A stretch of 50,530 nt of DNA from Lachnospiraceae bacterium (GTDB lineage: Bacteria > Bacillota > Clostridia > Lachnospirales > Lachnospiraceae), in assembly GCA_017445585.1 (NCBI GenBank), contig JAFSTX010000038.1:1-50530 (forward strand), in the 5' to 3' direction. Position 1 is the stretch's first letter. The number at the start of each line of letters is the position of its first letter. Positions 7,126 to 19,100 of the stretch are shown piece after piece. A program made the position numbers and the translations under genes. The notes under the pieces were generated by a model, which searched no databases, was not told the origin of the DNA, and saw only the letters and a list, made by a program, of their open reading frames with translations.

Positions 7126-10100
7126 TCAGTTTTTCCTGTAGAGCAGCTCCTGCTCAGTTCCCACGGGCAGCAGTCCGCTCTCCGCGATGCAGAATCCGTC
7201 AAAGTATATCACATCTCCCGCCTCGCCATTTGTCTCGGTGGCGGAAAGGCTTCTGGTATAAAGCCTCAGACCCGTGATGCTCCTGCCCACTGCGGTCGAG
7301 TTCGACAGATCGTTCAAAGGTATGCCGACCCAGCCAGACCATCCGGAGGCGAGCTTGATGGCGCCCACACCCGAGATGCTGTTCTCCAGACCTTCGAAAG
7401 ACTCGCCCGGCGTGATCTCCCTGATCTGGGCTAAGCCGCCCTCTCCCGCAACGATAGTGTACAGGTTCTGTGTCCTGGTCACACCGCTCTTTGTGACATA
7501 CGTACCTCCGAGGTTCGTCGTGCCGTCACCGGTAAACTCTATCACGGCGTACTTTGTAGCGGAAAAACCGTTATTGATCCAGACCCAGAATATATCTCCG
7601 CTCTGCACCGTACCGGAAGCGGTAAACCCGCTCACTCCGGTCACGGTCCAGTCTTCTCTGTTAAGTGTTCCGTTGATCAGGCCGCCGCCGTTCGCATTGG
7701 AAGGCTCCACGACCGCCATGGCAAAGGCATTCGAGCCCATGATGCCCTCTCCAGCTATGGAAAAGCTCATGCTGCCTCTGTTTGTATTGCTCGTATCATG
7801 GCCGGGAAGGACCTGACCGGTCACGGTGTCTTCCGTTCCCTGAGTCAGTGAATCCAGATCCCAGATGATCTCTCTGTGGATCGTGGTCTCGGGCAGCCCG
7901 ACGGTGAGCTGGCTGTCGGAAAGCGCGGGCATCAGGCCTGCGGACGTGACCCAGAGCTCATCGAAGTACACCGCATCGCCGTTCGTCTGTGCGGTGGGCT
8001 GATAAGATCTGGTGAATATCTGTATGGTACTGAGAAGGTTCCCGACCGTATCCGCGGCCGCAGCGGCGGGTATGCCGACCCAGCCGGAAGCTCCGGCCTC
8101 GAGGGTGATCTTCTGCCAGCCGGAATTGCCGTGGTTATCGAGTCCGATACCGTTATAAGAGCCGCCTACCGTCAGTGTCCTGATCGCCGGCGCTCCCGAA
8201 CCGGAATTGATGATCGTATATATCCTGTCGGTGACCATCTGATTCGAATTCAGGTATATGAACAGTGACTGAGGACCTGTAAGCTCTGTATCGATATGAA
8301 TCCAGACTATATCACCGGATGCGGGGGTCACATTCGCGTTAAAGCCTATCCTGTTCGCTCCGGCATTAAAGGTGGCTGTATTCGCCTGCACGTTGCTTCC
8401 GCTCGTCACGACGTTCGTCAGTGTGTAGGCCCAGGCCTTTGTGGAAGTACCGTGCTCATCCGGGAGACCCTTGCCGTTCTTTACTGTAGAGCTGACTCCG
8501 GTCCTTCCGGCCGTCACGCTGACATCTCCTACCGCTGTACCGTCCGCGACTCCCTTTGCATCTCCGCCGTCCCACAGTCTGACGCTGTGAGAGCCGATCG
8601 ATGCGCCTTCTATCTCGGCGAGGAAAGGAAGCGCCGGATAACTGTATCCTGCCTTACTGTTGTACAGGTTTGCGGAAAGGATCCCGTTAAGGTTTCCGTA
8701 ACAGACTCCTATCACATTCGTGCAGCCTTCGGGCACGGTCACGGTGACTTCATCGCTTCCCGTAATGTCTGCCGCCGCGGAGACGATCTGCAGACCGTCC
8801 CATACGGCAAAGCCGTTCAGGCTGTCCGCATTGTAATCAGCGGGGAGCAGAGCCGAATCCGCCGCATTGTCAAAACCTCTGGTGCCTACATTTGTTCTCA
8901 CCAGTCCGTCTCCTGCCTGATCAAAGGTCAGCGTCACTTTGCCGTGCTCTTCGTCATACGAAACAGACGACACCCTGGGTCCGCTGCCGTTGGCCGTGCT
9001 GTCATAGACGAGCTGCATCGCGGTGAGCGCGGCACGCAGGGCGACCTCCTGCTTGTTCGTGGGATGGATATTGTCCACAATCACGTTGAAATCGTATGTG
9101 GGAACAGCCGCTCCGCTTCCGCCGGCAGCCTTCAGCATTTCCAGTCCGGTGCGGATCTTTGAATTCAAATTATAGTGGAACGACATGGAGGCATCGCTGG
9201 TAAGCGTGGCATACGGAGCGACCTGCATGGCCACTATGGGCATCAGCTTCTCTCTGCCGTCGCTGTTGAACACTCTGGACCAGCTGTCCACGAGAGGCGC
9301 GATTCCGATCTCCTGGATCTGAGCGTCTCCCCTGTCATGCTCTCCCTGATACCAGAGGATGCCCTTTGCTTCATATCCGGCAAAAGGAGCGATTCTGGTG
9401 TCAAAATAGTTGCCTGCATATACCAGCGTGCCTGTATTCGTATAGTATCCCAGCGAATTAAGCAGCGCCTTATAGTCGGAATACTTTTCTTCGTCCGCGA
9501 CTGCGTTGTCCACCCAGACGCTGATGCTGGTACCGCCCACTGCGCTGTTTACTATGCCGACGGGCACTCCCAGCTTCTCCTGCATCCGCACGGCCCAGTA
9601 ATAGCCTATCGAGCTGCACGCGTATACGTCTGTCCAGGACTCTCCGGTGCCCCATGCTCCGTAGGGCTCGGTCGGGATCCCGCCCGCGAGCACAGTGGCT
9701 CCGGCTGTCTGCTGCCGGTAGATACGGATATTTGAATTCTTCCAGTCACCGGCATAGAGGGCGCTCCATCCGTCCGTCTCCTGGACGCGAAGCTGCATAT
9801 TTGACTGTCCGCCGGTGATCCAGACTTCTCCGAAGACCACGTTTTTGACAGTCTTTGTCTCATCACCGCAGGAAGCTGTAAGCGTATAGGATGTGTAAGA
9901 TCCACTCACCGGATCCAGAAGCACGCTCCATGTGCCGTCTGCCGAAACAGTCGCTGAAGCCTGTCCGACAGAAGCAGAGGAATCATTATTGATGAGATCC
10001 ACCGTCACGTTCCTGCCGGGGATGCCATAGCCCTTTATGCACACGGGGCTGTTCTGCTGAAAGATCATTCCGTCTCCGAAGAGCGAGGTCAGTCTGAAGG

Positions 10101-13100
10101 ACTGCCTGCAGTTCTCGCTGACCTTCTCCGCGACTGCTCCCAGATCGTCCACATAGACCGTATCACCCGCTGTTCCGCGGATTCCTATGGCGATATAGTC
10201 CACTTCGCTTCTGCTCATGGAAGTAATCCCCGAAGCAGACGTGGCCATCTGATCAAATTCCAGAAGTATACTGCCCGTATAACCGGCGGGCACGATGATC
10301 CTGCCCTGGAACATGCCTCCGGGCTGCCAGGCTCCGGTGCTGTCCTGGATATAATACTCGGATACCGTGATAGCGCCGGTGCCGCCCTTTGACGAATGAC
10401 CGTCCCAGGTCACGAAGCTTCCGTTCTGCTTTTCGATGAGCCGAAGCTCTATCTCTGCCGAATTGAACGCATGTGAAGCATCGACATAGGCGGTAAAGGC
10501 TTCATATGACGACAGATCGCGCTTTGCCAGGCTCTGTTTTGCCGTATTGAGATATGCAAAGGCTCCCGAACACTTAGTCAGGCCGGCGACGGAACCGTCT
10601 CCCGACCCTACCCAGGTCTCGTCGATCTGCCATTTAAGGACCGTACCGTCCGCATCGCTGTTCAGTGATTCATCCTTCGCATCCGCAAAGCTGACCGTCT
10701 CGATGGACTTGCCGCCGCTTTGCGCCAGGAATCCGTATCCACCGCTGTCAGCCGAGGGCGAACTGCCCAGAGGCAGTGAGGCGCCCTTCCATCCGTTTTC
10801 AAAATCAAGAACGGTCACAGCGGGATGATAGGTCGGATCAATACCCGCGTTCCAGTCTCTGACAAAGTCGATAAGCCTGTAGGTATTCTCCGTCATCAGT
10901 ATTGAGTAGCCCTTTTCGACCATTGACTTCATATAGGCATAAGCCGCGTCGGTATCCTCCAGACCCATTCCGACGGCGCCGCCGAGCTTTTCACCGTAGA
11001 TGTGATAAGCTCCGGCCAGACCCTCGACCTCCGTCAGGATCTCGTCGGGTATGACGGTCTCATAGTAGAGCGAAGGCCTGATGACAGGCGATACGCCCAG
11101 TTCCTCAATCGCTGCAAGCCTGTCGTAGAGCTGGTCGATATTGTTTGAATTTGCTTCGACAAAATGAATACCTATGTTCGTCAGGTAAGCCTCATAGGTC
11201 GAAAGCGAATTGTAGATATTGTATCCGTAAGGAAGCAGAGCGCTGTCCGCAGCTTCCGGTATGCTGCTGATCAGAGATCTGATCTTCATCCAGGCTACGC
11301 CGTTGGCATCCAGAGTGATATACGCCCTTCCCGCGGCCGCCTTGAGCACTTCCGCAAGGGTCGGAATCCTGTATGGCGACACCTTGCCTCTAAGCCCGCT
11401 GTGACCGTCATAGTATTTCAGATTCAGAAGCTGAAGCTGCTCGAAGGTCCAGGCACTGATCTCATCGGAATCCGGAACCTCGCCGGGATGCGCTGCGCGG
11501 TACTCCTCGACATTCGTCGTACGGCTCAGCGTCGCATCGTGCATCAGGACTATCACGCCGTCGGATGTGGCGCGCAGATCCACCTCCACGGCATCAGCGC
11601 CGTAAAGGATGACAGACATGACGCTTTCCAGAGAGTTCTCCGGGTAGTATGCCTCCCAGCGGTCCCCTCTGTGTGCCATCGAAAGCAGGTTCCTGTCGAA
11701 ATCGTTAAGGACTGCCGCCTTTTCCTGTACATGCTGCCAGTTGGCATCAGCCGCAGCCCAAAGTTCAGCAGGATCGTCTCCCGTATACCACTTCGGGATA
11801 AAGAGCGACGCGTCGGAGAGCACCGCGTCCACGCCGAAGGAGTGATCCGGTCTGTACAGCACGTTTTCAGAAGCATCGAGCACAGGCAGGCAGCCGCTCT
11901 TCGCTGTCCTGAAAGCGCTGAAGTACATCGTCGAGCCGACCTGCTTCTTGCCGGTGTCCTGGCTTCCGTGCTGATACAGCTGTATCGAGATCTCCGATAT
12001 ATCGGTCGATGCGGTGATGCTGCCGCCTCTGGTAAAATCTCCTGCTCTCAGGCCTACCCAGCCCGCAAAGCCGTCCTCAACCTTGATCCTGGTATATGTG
12101 GCCGTACCTGCGTTCGCGACCGGGGCGACCCCCGCTGCCGGGGCTCCCGCGGTCTGGTCATAAGGTATCTCTGTCACCGCAGCGGCGCCCGGTTCTCCGG
12201 TGACCGTATAGACGGACGCTCCGAGCTTAAGCGCGACGCCATTGAGCTTAATATCAAGTCTCTGATCGCTGGTCATATCGTCAGCATTAACATAGAACCA
12301 GATCAGATCATCCTCCGACGAAGGCTTGAATGAAGCGAAGCCGCTTCCCATCAGGTTCTCTGCCTTGAGCAGAATCTTTGCTGAAGTCGTGTTGCCGGAC
12401 TCAAGCAGCGTATAGCCCAGACCGATGCCATCCGCATAGCCCTTGTGCTCCGTCATGCGGACTTTGATATCGTTTGCAGCCGCATCATCTGTCTTTTCTA
12501 TATATCCGAGCGAGATCAGGTCCTTTCCTGCAAAAGCGGACTGATCCGTCTCCCATACCGAAGCCGAATCCGTATCTGCCAGCAGAGTATTGTCCGCTGC
12601 CTGAGCCTGCCCGCTGCCGGTTCCCGCCACATATTCCGCCGCGGCATGTGAATAGTCGTTGATCGCGGCGACTATGTCTGCCAGAGCAGCATCCGCCTGT
12701 TTTCTGAAGAGATAGGTATATACGCCGTAGCGCACGCTGCTGATCGCGCTGCCGTCCCTGACAAGGCTGACGTCGTAGTATGTGCCGTAATGATGAGGCA
12801 TGAGCCTGTCGATGATCACGTCGTACAGATCCTCACCGAGGCTGACTATCGAAGTATCCGTCAGCGGCAGTGTCCTGGACGAGTTTCCGTCACTGATCAC
12901 GACCGATACGCCGTCGGTATCGGGTATGGAAGCTCTGACCTGAAGTCTGAGCTTTTCAGCTATCACGAGATTGCCGCCGAGGATCCTGTCGGGACCCGAA
13001 GCAAAGCGTGTAACTATCTCGGGAGGTTCTTCGAAACTGTATGTTTTGACATTTTCACTGACCCATTTCGCACTGTCTGCGGGCGCATCCGTCCTGTATC

Positions 13101-16100
13101 CGGCATAGCGCTGCGTCTCGGCGCCGAACCTCAGCATATCCGCGAGGAATGTGACCAGCTGCGTATTTGAGGGGTCCGCGGTAACGAGTGCGGTGCAGTA
13201 GTCTGCTATGCTGTGACCGTCCTCCGCCTTCAGTTCGTACAGCGTCTCCTCCGAAGCATCCGCGCGGATCAGCATCACAGCTCCCGAGATGACGTCTGTC
13301 ATCTGCTGCTGATAGATATGATCAAAGTTAAATGAATAGTATCCGGCAAGCTCTCCCTCGGTCAGAAGGACGCCGTCGATCTCCTGCTCCTCGCCCTCTC
13401 CGAGTCTCGCACGCATCACGACGCGGTCGCCCTCTGCAGGTGCATTCCTGAGTCTGAGCAGATACTCTGTCTGAAGTTCAGAGCCCACCTTCATCGCGGC
13501 CAGCACCTCATCCACGGGATCCTCGGCAGGCGCGTTCAGCAGTACATCGTCGGCCAGATCCGGAAGCGAGCCGTCTGTCACCCAGAAGCCGTCGAGATAC
13601 ACGCTCTCTCCGACCACGCCGTTCGCGGCTCCTTCCAGAGACCTCATATATATGCGCAGTCCGCTGATGGTCTCTCCCCAGATCACGTCTCCGAGAGGTA
13701 TGCCTACCCAGCCGGAGGTCCCAGCCGAAAGTCTGATCACTCCGCGGTCGGAGCGGTCGTTGGTAATGCCTCCGAGGCTCTCTCCCGCAGGAATGGCGGT
13801 CCTGACGGCTTTGCCGTCCTGATCGGTAATGGTATAAAGCGTGCCGGTGCGTCCGGCGCCCTTTTCAAGAGCCGCGTTGACGCTTGTCTCCGTGGAAAAC
13901 TCCACGTGCAGATACTGATCGGACGAGAAAGCGTTGTCTATCCACAGCCAGAATATATCGGAGCTTCTGACTGCCCTGGGAGCGGCAAAGCCCGATACCC
14001 CGCTCCAGTTTCTGGCGATACCGTTCAGTATTCCGGCGTCGCTGCTCGTAGTATTAACCGTCATGGCCAGCGCGGCAGATCCGGCCAGCCCCTTGTCGGT
14101 CAGCTCCAGACTGACCGCGCCTCTCTTCGAATTTGAATCCCTGTCTGGCAGTACCGCGTCGCTCCCGAGAGCATCGATATCCCAAAGCAGATGCCTGTAT
14201 TCTCCGGCGGCAGCATTTACCGTGACGGTAAAGCTGACCGAGAAGTCTTCGTAACTGACGGTCACGGTCTGCTCTCCGGCGGTAAAAGGCTCATATCCGC
14301 TGATCATTTCCGCTGTCATGGGGATACGGACCTGTCCGCTGCCGTTCGTGACGGTAATGGCTCCTCCGGTCAGATCCAGCGCCTCTCCTGCCTCATATAC
14401 CAGCTTGTCCGGAGCAGAATACAGCTCTATGCCGGATACCTTTACGGCATTCCGGTCGGGCATAAGGCCCAGGGAACACACCCAGAACTCGTCAAAGGCG
14501 ATATAACTGCCCACGGTGCCGTTAGTGGCCAGAGAGTTGTTTGCGGGATCATAGCTTCTGGTATAGATCCTGAAGCCTTCGACGGTATTGTCCCTGAGGT
14601 CGTCGATGTCATACAGGGGTATTCCGATCCAGCCGCTGGCCTTGTCGGCAGCGAGCAGTGCGCCTCTTGTTGTGGTATTGTAATTCGTAAAGCCACCGAT
14701 GCTGCTTCCGGGGGCGAGAGTGACTATCTGCCCGTCGGAAACGGTATAGAGGACGTTTGTGCGGTTAGTGGCTGTGGCAGTACCGTAGTTCGATCCGCCG
14801 CTGAAGAATTCAATGACGATGAACTCATCCTGTCCCATTTCATTATCTGCCCAGAACCAGAATATATCGTCGGAAACGGCGGCATGAGGCGCTTCAAAGC
14901 CCGTCACCCCTGCAGTTTTCCAATTTTCCTTATTAAGAGTACCGTTCAGTATGCCTGCATTGGTACTGGCCTCCGCAACCGTCATGACGAATGCCGCGGA
15001 CCCTCCGATACCGTTATTTGCGACGGAAAAGTCCATGCGGCCGCGATTGCCGACATTGCTCGCGCCGGAATCACGGTCATTTCCGGGGAAAACGAAATCC
15101 GAAGTCTGCACGTCCGGATCCCAAATGAGCGCTCTGTATGTTCCGACCGCAGTGACCTCGATGTCGTAGCTGAGAGTCTTGCCCTCATATGAGACAGTCA
15201 GAGTCTGAGCAGAGGCGCTGACCGGACTGAAGCCAGAGATCATACCTGCCGTCAGTCCCATGTTCTCGCTCGTCCCGTCAGTGTAATTCACCTTAATGGA
15301 GCCGCCGGTCAGATCCAGCGCTTCTCCCACGCTGTAAGTGACCCTGGACGGCCTGGTGATCCACTCTATGGACGAGACTTCCTTGATAGTATCTGTCGGG
15401 GCAAGTCCCGAAGATGTGACCGTAAAGCTGTCGAACAGGAGCCTGGATCCGGCTCCGACTGCCGCGGAGTACTGTCCGGACTTTCTAACGAAAAAGTCCA
15501 CCGCCTGAAGGGCTTTGCCGATCAGACCCGTATCGGTCGAAACGATCGGGATGCCCACCCAGCCTTCAAAGTCCCTGCCGACCACGATACCGGATATGGA
15601 ACCGTTTGACGCATGGTTTTCGAGAGCCAAACCGTCATCCGCGACGGCCGCGCTGTTAACGCGGTCTATCGCGGTCTTTGTCCCGTCGCTCTCCAGTGTA
15701 TATATGGTCGTCGCCGTGAAATTCACCGTGGAGCCTGCGACCCTGAACTGAGCCAGCAGACGGTAGTTCACGTCCGTCTGGGATTGCAGATAGAACCAGA
15801 AGATGTCGTTCTCCGCGAGCGCATATCCGGGAATATCTCCTCCCGCCACCCTCATGGTATGGGTCTGAAAATTGCTGTTTGTCGCGGGTGAACCTACCGC
15901 GTAGCAGAGAGCCTTACTGTCTCCCAGACCGCCGTCTTCGGTAACAGAGTAGGTTACAGTTCCTCTGTCTGTCTGCGTGGAAGGACGAGTGACCGACGAC
16001 GGAGCCTCCCCCGCCGTCTCACTCTCCAGATCCCACAGCGTGTTGATATAAGCCGCATGAGCGGTCTGCGGGGCGTACCCGAGGACCATTGCCAGACTAA

Positions 16101-16134
16101 TGATAACTGCCGTCAGTCTTTTGATCTTCTTCAT
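7126..16134 (-). CDS. Giant secreted protein with repeat modules, Big_3, GDPD and SASA esterase domains (giant B)
   Basis: A 3002-residue exported protein starting MKKIKRLTAVIISLAM, preceded by GGAGG. Approximate order: signal peptide 1-27; module 30-255; Big_3 260-335; module 340-545; Big_3 550-630; module 635-835; the C-terminal unit shared with giant A 840-1130; module 1135-1385; GDPD 1450-1720, with AHRGD, ENSLE, EVDLR and MHD catalytic and metal motifs; jelly-roll-like domain 1730-1990; SASA/SGNH esterase 2000-2450, with GQSNM near 2108 and DNIHPTN near 2355; two more modules 2505-3002. The family roles are glycerophosphodiester hydrolysis and O-acetyl removal from sugars. No LPxTG or dockerin is seen. 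The gene starts 36 bases after giant C, so they are cotranscribed. The coupled removal of phosphodiester and acetyl groups from one glycan is my inference. Confidence 0.88.
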   Translation of the reverse strand: MKKIKRLTAVIISLAMVLGYAPQTAHAAYINTLWDLESETAGEAPSSVTRPSTQTDRGTVTYSVTEDGGLGDSKALCYAVGSPATNSNFQTHTMRVAGGDIPGYALAENDIFWFYLQSQTDVNYRLLAQFRVAGSTVNFTATTIYTLESDGTKTAIDRVNSAAVADDGLALENHASNGSISGIVVGRDFEGWVGIPIVSTDTGLIGKALQAVDFFVRKSGQYSAAVGAGSRLLFDSFTVTSSGLAPTDTIKEVSSIEWITRPSRVTYSVGEALDLTGGSIKVNYTDGTSENMGLTAGMISGFSPVSASAQTLTVSYEGKTLSYDIEVTAVGTYRALIWDPDVQTSDFVFPGNDRDSGASNVGNRGRMDFSVANNGIGGSAAFVMTVAEASTNAGILNGTLNKENWKTAGVTGFEAPHAAVSDDIFWFWADNEMGQDEFIVIEFFSGGSNYGTATATNRTNVLYTVSDGQIVTLAPGSSIGGFTNYNTTTRGALLAADKASGWIGIPLYDIDDLRDNTVEGFRIYTRSYDPANNSLATNGTVGSYIAFDEFWVCSLGLMPDRNAVKVSGIELYSAPDKLVYEAGEALDLTGGAITVTNGSGQVRIPMTAEMISGYEPFTAGEQTVTVSYEDFSVSFTVTVNAAAGEYRHLLWDIDALGSDAVLPDRDSNSKRGAVSLELTDKGLAGSAALAMTVNTTSSDAGILNGIARNWSGVSGFAAPRAVRSSDIFWLWIDNAFSSDQYLHVEFSTETSVNAALEKGAGRTGTLYTITDQDGKAVRTAIPAGESLGGITNDRSDRGVIRLSAGTSGWVGIPLGDVIWGETISGLRIYMRSLEGAANGVVGESVYLDGFWVTDGSLPDLADDVLLNAPAEDPVDEVLAAMKVGSELQTEYLLRLRNAPAEGDRVVMRARLGEGEEQEIDGVLLTEGELAGYYSFNFDHIYQQQMTDVISGAVMLIRADASEETLYELKAEDGHSIADYCTALVTADPSNTQLVTFLADMLRFGAETQRYAGYRTDAPADSAKWVSENVKTYSFEEPPEIVTRFASGPDRILGGNLVIAEKLRLQVRASIPDTDGVSVVISDGNSSRTLPLTDTSIVSLGEDLYDVIIDRLMPHHYGTYYDVSLVRDGSAISSVRYGVYTYLFRKQADAALADIVAAINDYSHAAAEYVAGTGSGQAQAADNTLLADTDSASVWETDQSAFAGKDLISLGYIEKTDDAAANDIKVRMTEHKGYADGIGLGYTLLESGNTTSAKILLKAENLMGSGFASFKPSSEDDLIWFYVNADDMTSDQRLDIKLNGVALKLGASVYTVTGEPGAAAVTEIPYDQTAGAPAAGVAPVANAGTATYTRIKVEDGFAGWVGLRAGDFTRGGSITASTDISEISIQLYQHGSQDTGKKQVGSTMYFSAFRTAKSGCLPVLDASENVLYRPDHSFGVDAVLSDASLFIPKWYTGDDPAELWAAADANWQHVQEKAAVLNDFDRNLLSMAHRGDRWEAYYPENSLESVMSVILYGADAVEVDLRATSDGVIVLMHDATLSRTTNVEEYRAAHPGEVPDSDEISAWTFEQLQLLNLKYYDGHSGLRGKVSPYRIPTLAEVLKAAAGRAYITLDANGVAWMKIRSLISSIPEAADSALLPYGYNIYNSLSTYEAYLTNIGIHFVEANSNNIDQLYDRLAAIEELGVSPVIRPSLYYETVIPDEILTEVEGLAGAYHIYGEKLGGAVGMGLEDTDAAYAYMKSMVEKGYSILMTENTYRLIDFVRDWNAGIDPTYHPAVTVLDFENGWKGASLPLGSSPSADSGGYGFLAQSGGKSIETVSFADAKDESLNSDADGTVLKWQIDETWVGSGDGSVAGLTKCSGAFAYLNTAKQSLAKRDLSSYEAFTAYVDASHAFNSAEIELRLIEKQNGSFVTWDGHSSKGGTGAITVSEYYIQDSTGAWQPGGMFQGRIIVPAGYTGSILLEFDQMATSASGITSMSRSEVDYIAIGIRGTAGDTVYVDDLGAVAEKVSENCRQSFRLTSLFGDGMIFQQNSPVCIKGYGIPGRNVTVDLINNDSSASVGQASATVSADGTWSVLLDPVSGSYTSYTLTASCGDETKTVKNVVFGEVWITGGQSNMQLRVQETDGWSALYAGDWKNSNIRIYRQQTAGATVLAGGIPTEPYGAWGTGESWTDVYACSSIGYYWAVRMQEKLGVPVGIVNSAVGGTSISVWVDNAVADEEKYSDYKALLNSLGYYTNTGTLVYAGNYFDTRIAPFAGYEAKGILWYQGEHDRGDAQIQEIGIAPLVDSWSRVFNSDGREKLMPIVAMQVAPYATLTSDASMSFHYNLNSKIRTGLEMLKAAGGSGAAVPTYDFNVIVDNIHPTNKQEVALRAALTAMQLVYDSTANGSGPRVSSVSYDEEHGKVTLTFDQAGDGLVRTNVGTRGFDNAADSALLPADYNADSLNGFAVWDGLQIVSAAADITGSDEVTVTVPEGCTNVIGVCYGNLNGILSANLYNSKAGYSYPALPFLAEIEGASIGSHSVRLWDGGDAKGVADGTAVGDVSVTAGRTGVSSTVKNGKGLPDEHGTSTKAWAYTLTNVVTSGSNVQANTATFNAGANRIGFNANVTPASGDIVWIHIDTELTGPQSLFIYLNSNQMVTDRIYTIINSGSGAPAIRTLTVGGSYNGIGLDNHGNSGWQKITLEAGASGWVGIPAAAAADTVGNLLSTIQIFTRSYQPTAQTNGDAVYFDELWVTSAGLMPALSDSQLTVGLPETTIHREIIWDLDSLTQGTEDTVTGQVLPGHDTSNTNRGSMSFSIAGEGIMGSNAFAMAVVEPSNANGGGLINGTLNREDWTVTGVSGFTASGTVQSGDIFWVWINNGFSATKYAVIEFTGDGTTNLGGTYVTKSGVTRTQNLYTIVAGEGGLAQIREITPGESFEGLENSISGVGAIKLASGWSGWVGIPLNDLSNSTAVGRSITGLRLYTRSLSATETNGEAGDVIYFDGFCIAESGLLPVGTEQELLYRKN

Positions 16135-16170
16135 ATATGCCTCCATGCATTCTGTCTGCCGTCACCGGCG

Positions 16171-19100
16171 TTATTTGGTATAGAGAAGCTGATCGTCGGT
16201 GAGCTCCGGCATCTCTCCTGCCGAAGTCACCCAGAACTCGTCAAAGTAAATGCTGCTTCCCACGGTACCGTTATCGTTTCCGGTAATGCTCCTGACGTAG
16301 AGTCTGATTCCGTCGAGAGTATTCCCGGTCATACCGCTGATATCAGAGAGCGGGATGCCTATCCAGCCGTATCCGCCATCGGATACCTTTATCGCGGCTC
16401 TCGTGCTCGAATTGTCGTTCGTGATACTTCCGACAGTGCTGCCGGGAGCCAGAACTGCTATAGCCGCATTTCCGCTTCCGTCCTTTACTATGGTATAGAG
16501 GACGTTCGTCCTGTTCACCGCTGTGGCAGTGCCGCCTATCTTTGCACTTCCGCCGGTAAATTCTGCTATGACATACTCATCCTCTCCGAGCTCGTTGTCC
16601 ACCCAGAACCAGAAGACATCTCCCTCGCTGACAGCTCTTGATGAAACGAATTCGCTGACTCCTGAAGTCACCCAGTTCTCGGCGTTCTTTGTACCGTTGA
16701 TGATACCCGAGTTTGTGCTTGCTGCGGTGACGGTCATCGTAAAGGCAGCCGAACCGCCGATACCGGCGGGACTCAGTGAAAGCTCAACGCTTCCGCGGTT
16801 CCTCGTGGTATCCAGCGCGGGATAGACTACGGTGCCGGTCAGATCGTCCAGCGCCCAGATCCTCTCGCGGTAAGCCGCCGAAGCCTGCTGCTCGCTTCTG
16901 GAGAAGAGCAGCGCCTCGTCCGAGAGCTCCGGCAGCGATCCGTCCGTGATCCAGAATTCGTCGAAATACAGGCTGCCACCCACGGTGCCGTTGGAATCGC
17001 CCGAAATGCTTCTCACATAGAGTCTGAAGCCGTCCACGACCTTACCGGACATACCGCTTATGTCACCGAGAGGAATGCCTATCCAGCCGTATCCGCCGTT
17101 TTCCACTTTGATCGCTCCTCTGGTGGAGGAATTATCGTTCGTGAAGCTTCCCACGGTCTCGCCGGGAGCTATGGCCTTCTTTGAAGGCGCGGTGCCGCTG
17201 CCCGAGGTGATGGTATAGAGCACGTTGGAGCGGTCCACGGCGGTAGGTGTTCCGCCGATATTTACTCCTGCGTTATCAAACTCCACTACCACGTATTCGT
17301 CGGTTCCCAGCTCATTGTCCAGCCATACCCAGAATATATCGTCATCCTGGACCGCCCTGGAAGCGGTAAAGCCGGTAACGCCGGAGGAAGTCCAGTTTTC
17401 TTTGTTCAGAGTGCCGTTGATGATGCCGGCATTCGTACTGGTCTCCGCTACCGTCATGGCAAAGGCGTCCGAACCGAGGATGCCCTTTTGCTCTATGGAG
17501 AAGTTCATGGAGCCTCTGTTAGGCATGTTGTCCGCGGAGGGAAGGACCGCGCCGGCACCGAGGGAATCGATATCCCAGACCCGCTTGTTGTATGCGGTGA
17601 CCACATAGTGGGTATAGAGCAGCTGGCTGTCGGTCAGATCAGGCATAAGTCCGCCCGAGGTGACATTAAACTCGTCAAAATATACCTCGTCTCCGTCAGC
17701 CTGCCTGAGCGGGCTGTAGGAGCGTGTAAAGATCTGCAGACTGGAGAGCTGTGATCCGACCGCGCCGGATATTCTGTCCAGAGGGATACCGATCCAGCCG
17801 GAAGCTCCGGGCTCCAGAGTAAATCTTTGCCAGCCGGAATTGCCGTGATCTTCGAGGCCTATACCGTAGAAGGCAGAGCCCTTTGCCACGGTCCTGATCT
17901 CCGGAGTCCCGTTCGAATTGCGTATGGTATAGAAGCTATCCAGTGTCGTCTGAAGTCCGTTCGGATATACAAACAGGGTCTGAGGCCCGCTTATGGACGC
18001 ATCCACCCAGAACCAGAGGATATCTCCCGCCGCGGGCGTGATCCCGCCGTTCGCACCGATGCTCTCGTTCAGATTGACGGTCAGGGTATTTGCCTGAGCG
18101 TTGCTTCCGGAGGTAACGACGCGTGTCAGAGTATAAGCCATGGCCTTAGTCGGATTTCCGTCCGTATCGGGTATGCCCGCTCCGTCTTTGACCGTACCGG
18201 AAACAGTCGATCTGGACGTGTTATCCGTCACCGCCCCGGCCGCAGTGCCGGATGCGATACCGGCCGCATCTCCGCCGTCCCAGATCCTGATCTGATGGTC
18301 GGGTATCACCGCTCCGCTCAGTTCATGGAAGAAAGGAAGGGCAGGATAGCTGTATCCGTTTTCGTCGGTATTGTACAGATCCGCAACCAGTATGCGCTCA
18401 CCGTATCCGTAGTAGATGCCCGCAGCTCCCGCGCTGCTCTCGGGGAGCGTCAGCTCCACAGTATCTGCGGAAACTATCTTTGCCTCGGCATTCACGAACG
18501 AAAGACCCGTCCACACGGTAAAGCCGTTCAGTTTGTCCGCGCCGGCGTCATCCGGAAGGATGGACGCATTCGCGTCGGAGTCAAAGGTCCTGCTGCCAGG
18601 CAGTCTGTATACGAGCCCGGTACCCACGTTCGTAAACTTTATGACGATCTTATTGTCCGCTGCCACATACTCGGCGCTCTCCACTGCAGGGCCCGAGAAT
18701 GTAAGCGAAGTGTCATAAAGCATAGCGCGGACACTGCGTGCTATCCTCTCTCCCACCTCGGCCTTGTTGGTGGGATGGATATTATCGACTATGACGTCAA
18801 AGTCATATGTAGGTACGGTCACGGCAGGAGTGCCCGCCGCGGCTATGGCAGCGGTGCCTTCCGCGATCCTGCTGTTAAGATTGTAATGGAGCGTCAGAGC
18901 CGCATCGCTCTCCATGGTGGCATAAGGTGCCACCTGCATGGATACGAACGGCAGCAGCCTCGTATCGCTCTCATCCGCACGCAGGACCGCGGACCAGGAT
19001 TCGTCGACGGCCATGATGCCCTCGGTCTGGAGATCGGCGTTGGCCCTGTCATGCTCGCCCTGATACCAGAGAATGCCCGCGACCTTGTATCCGTCAAAAG

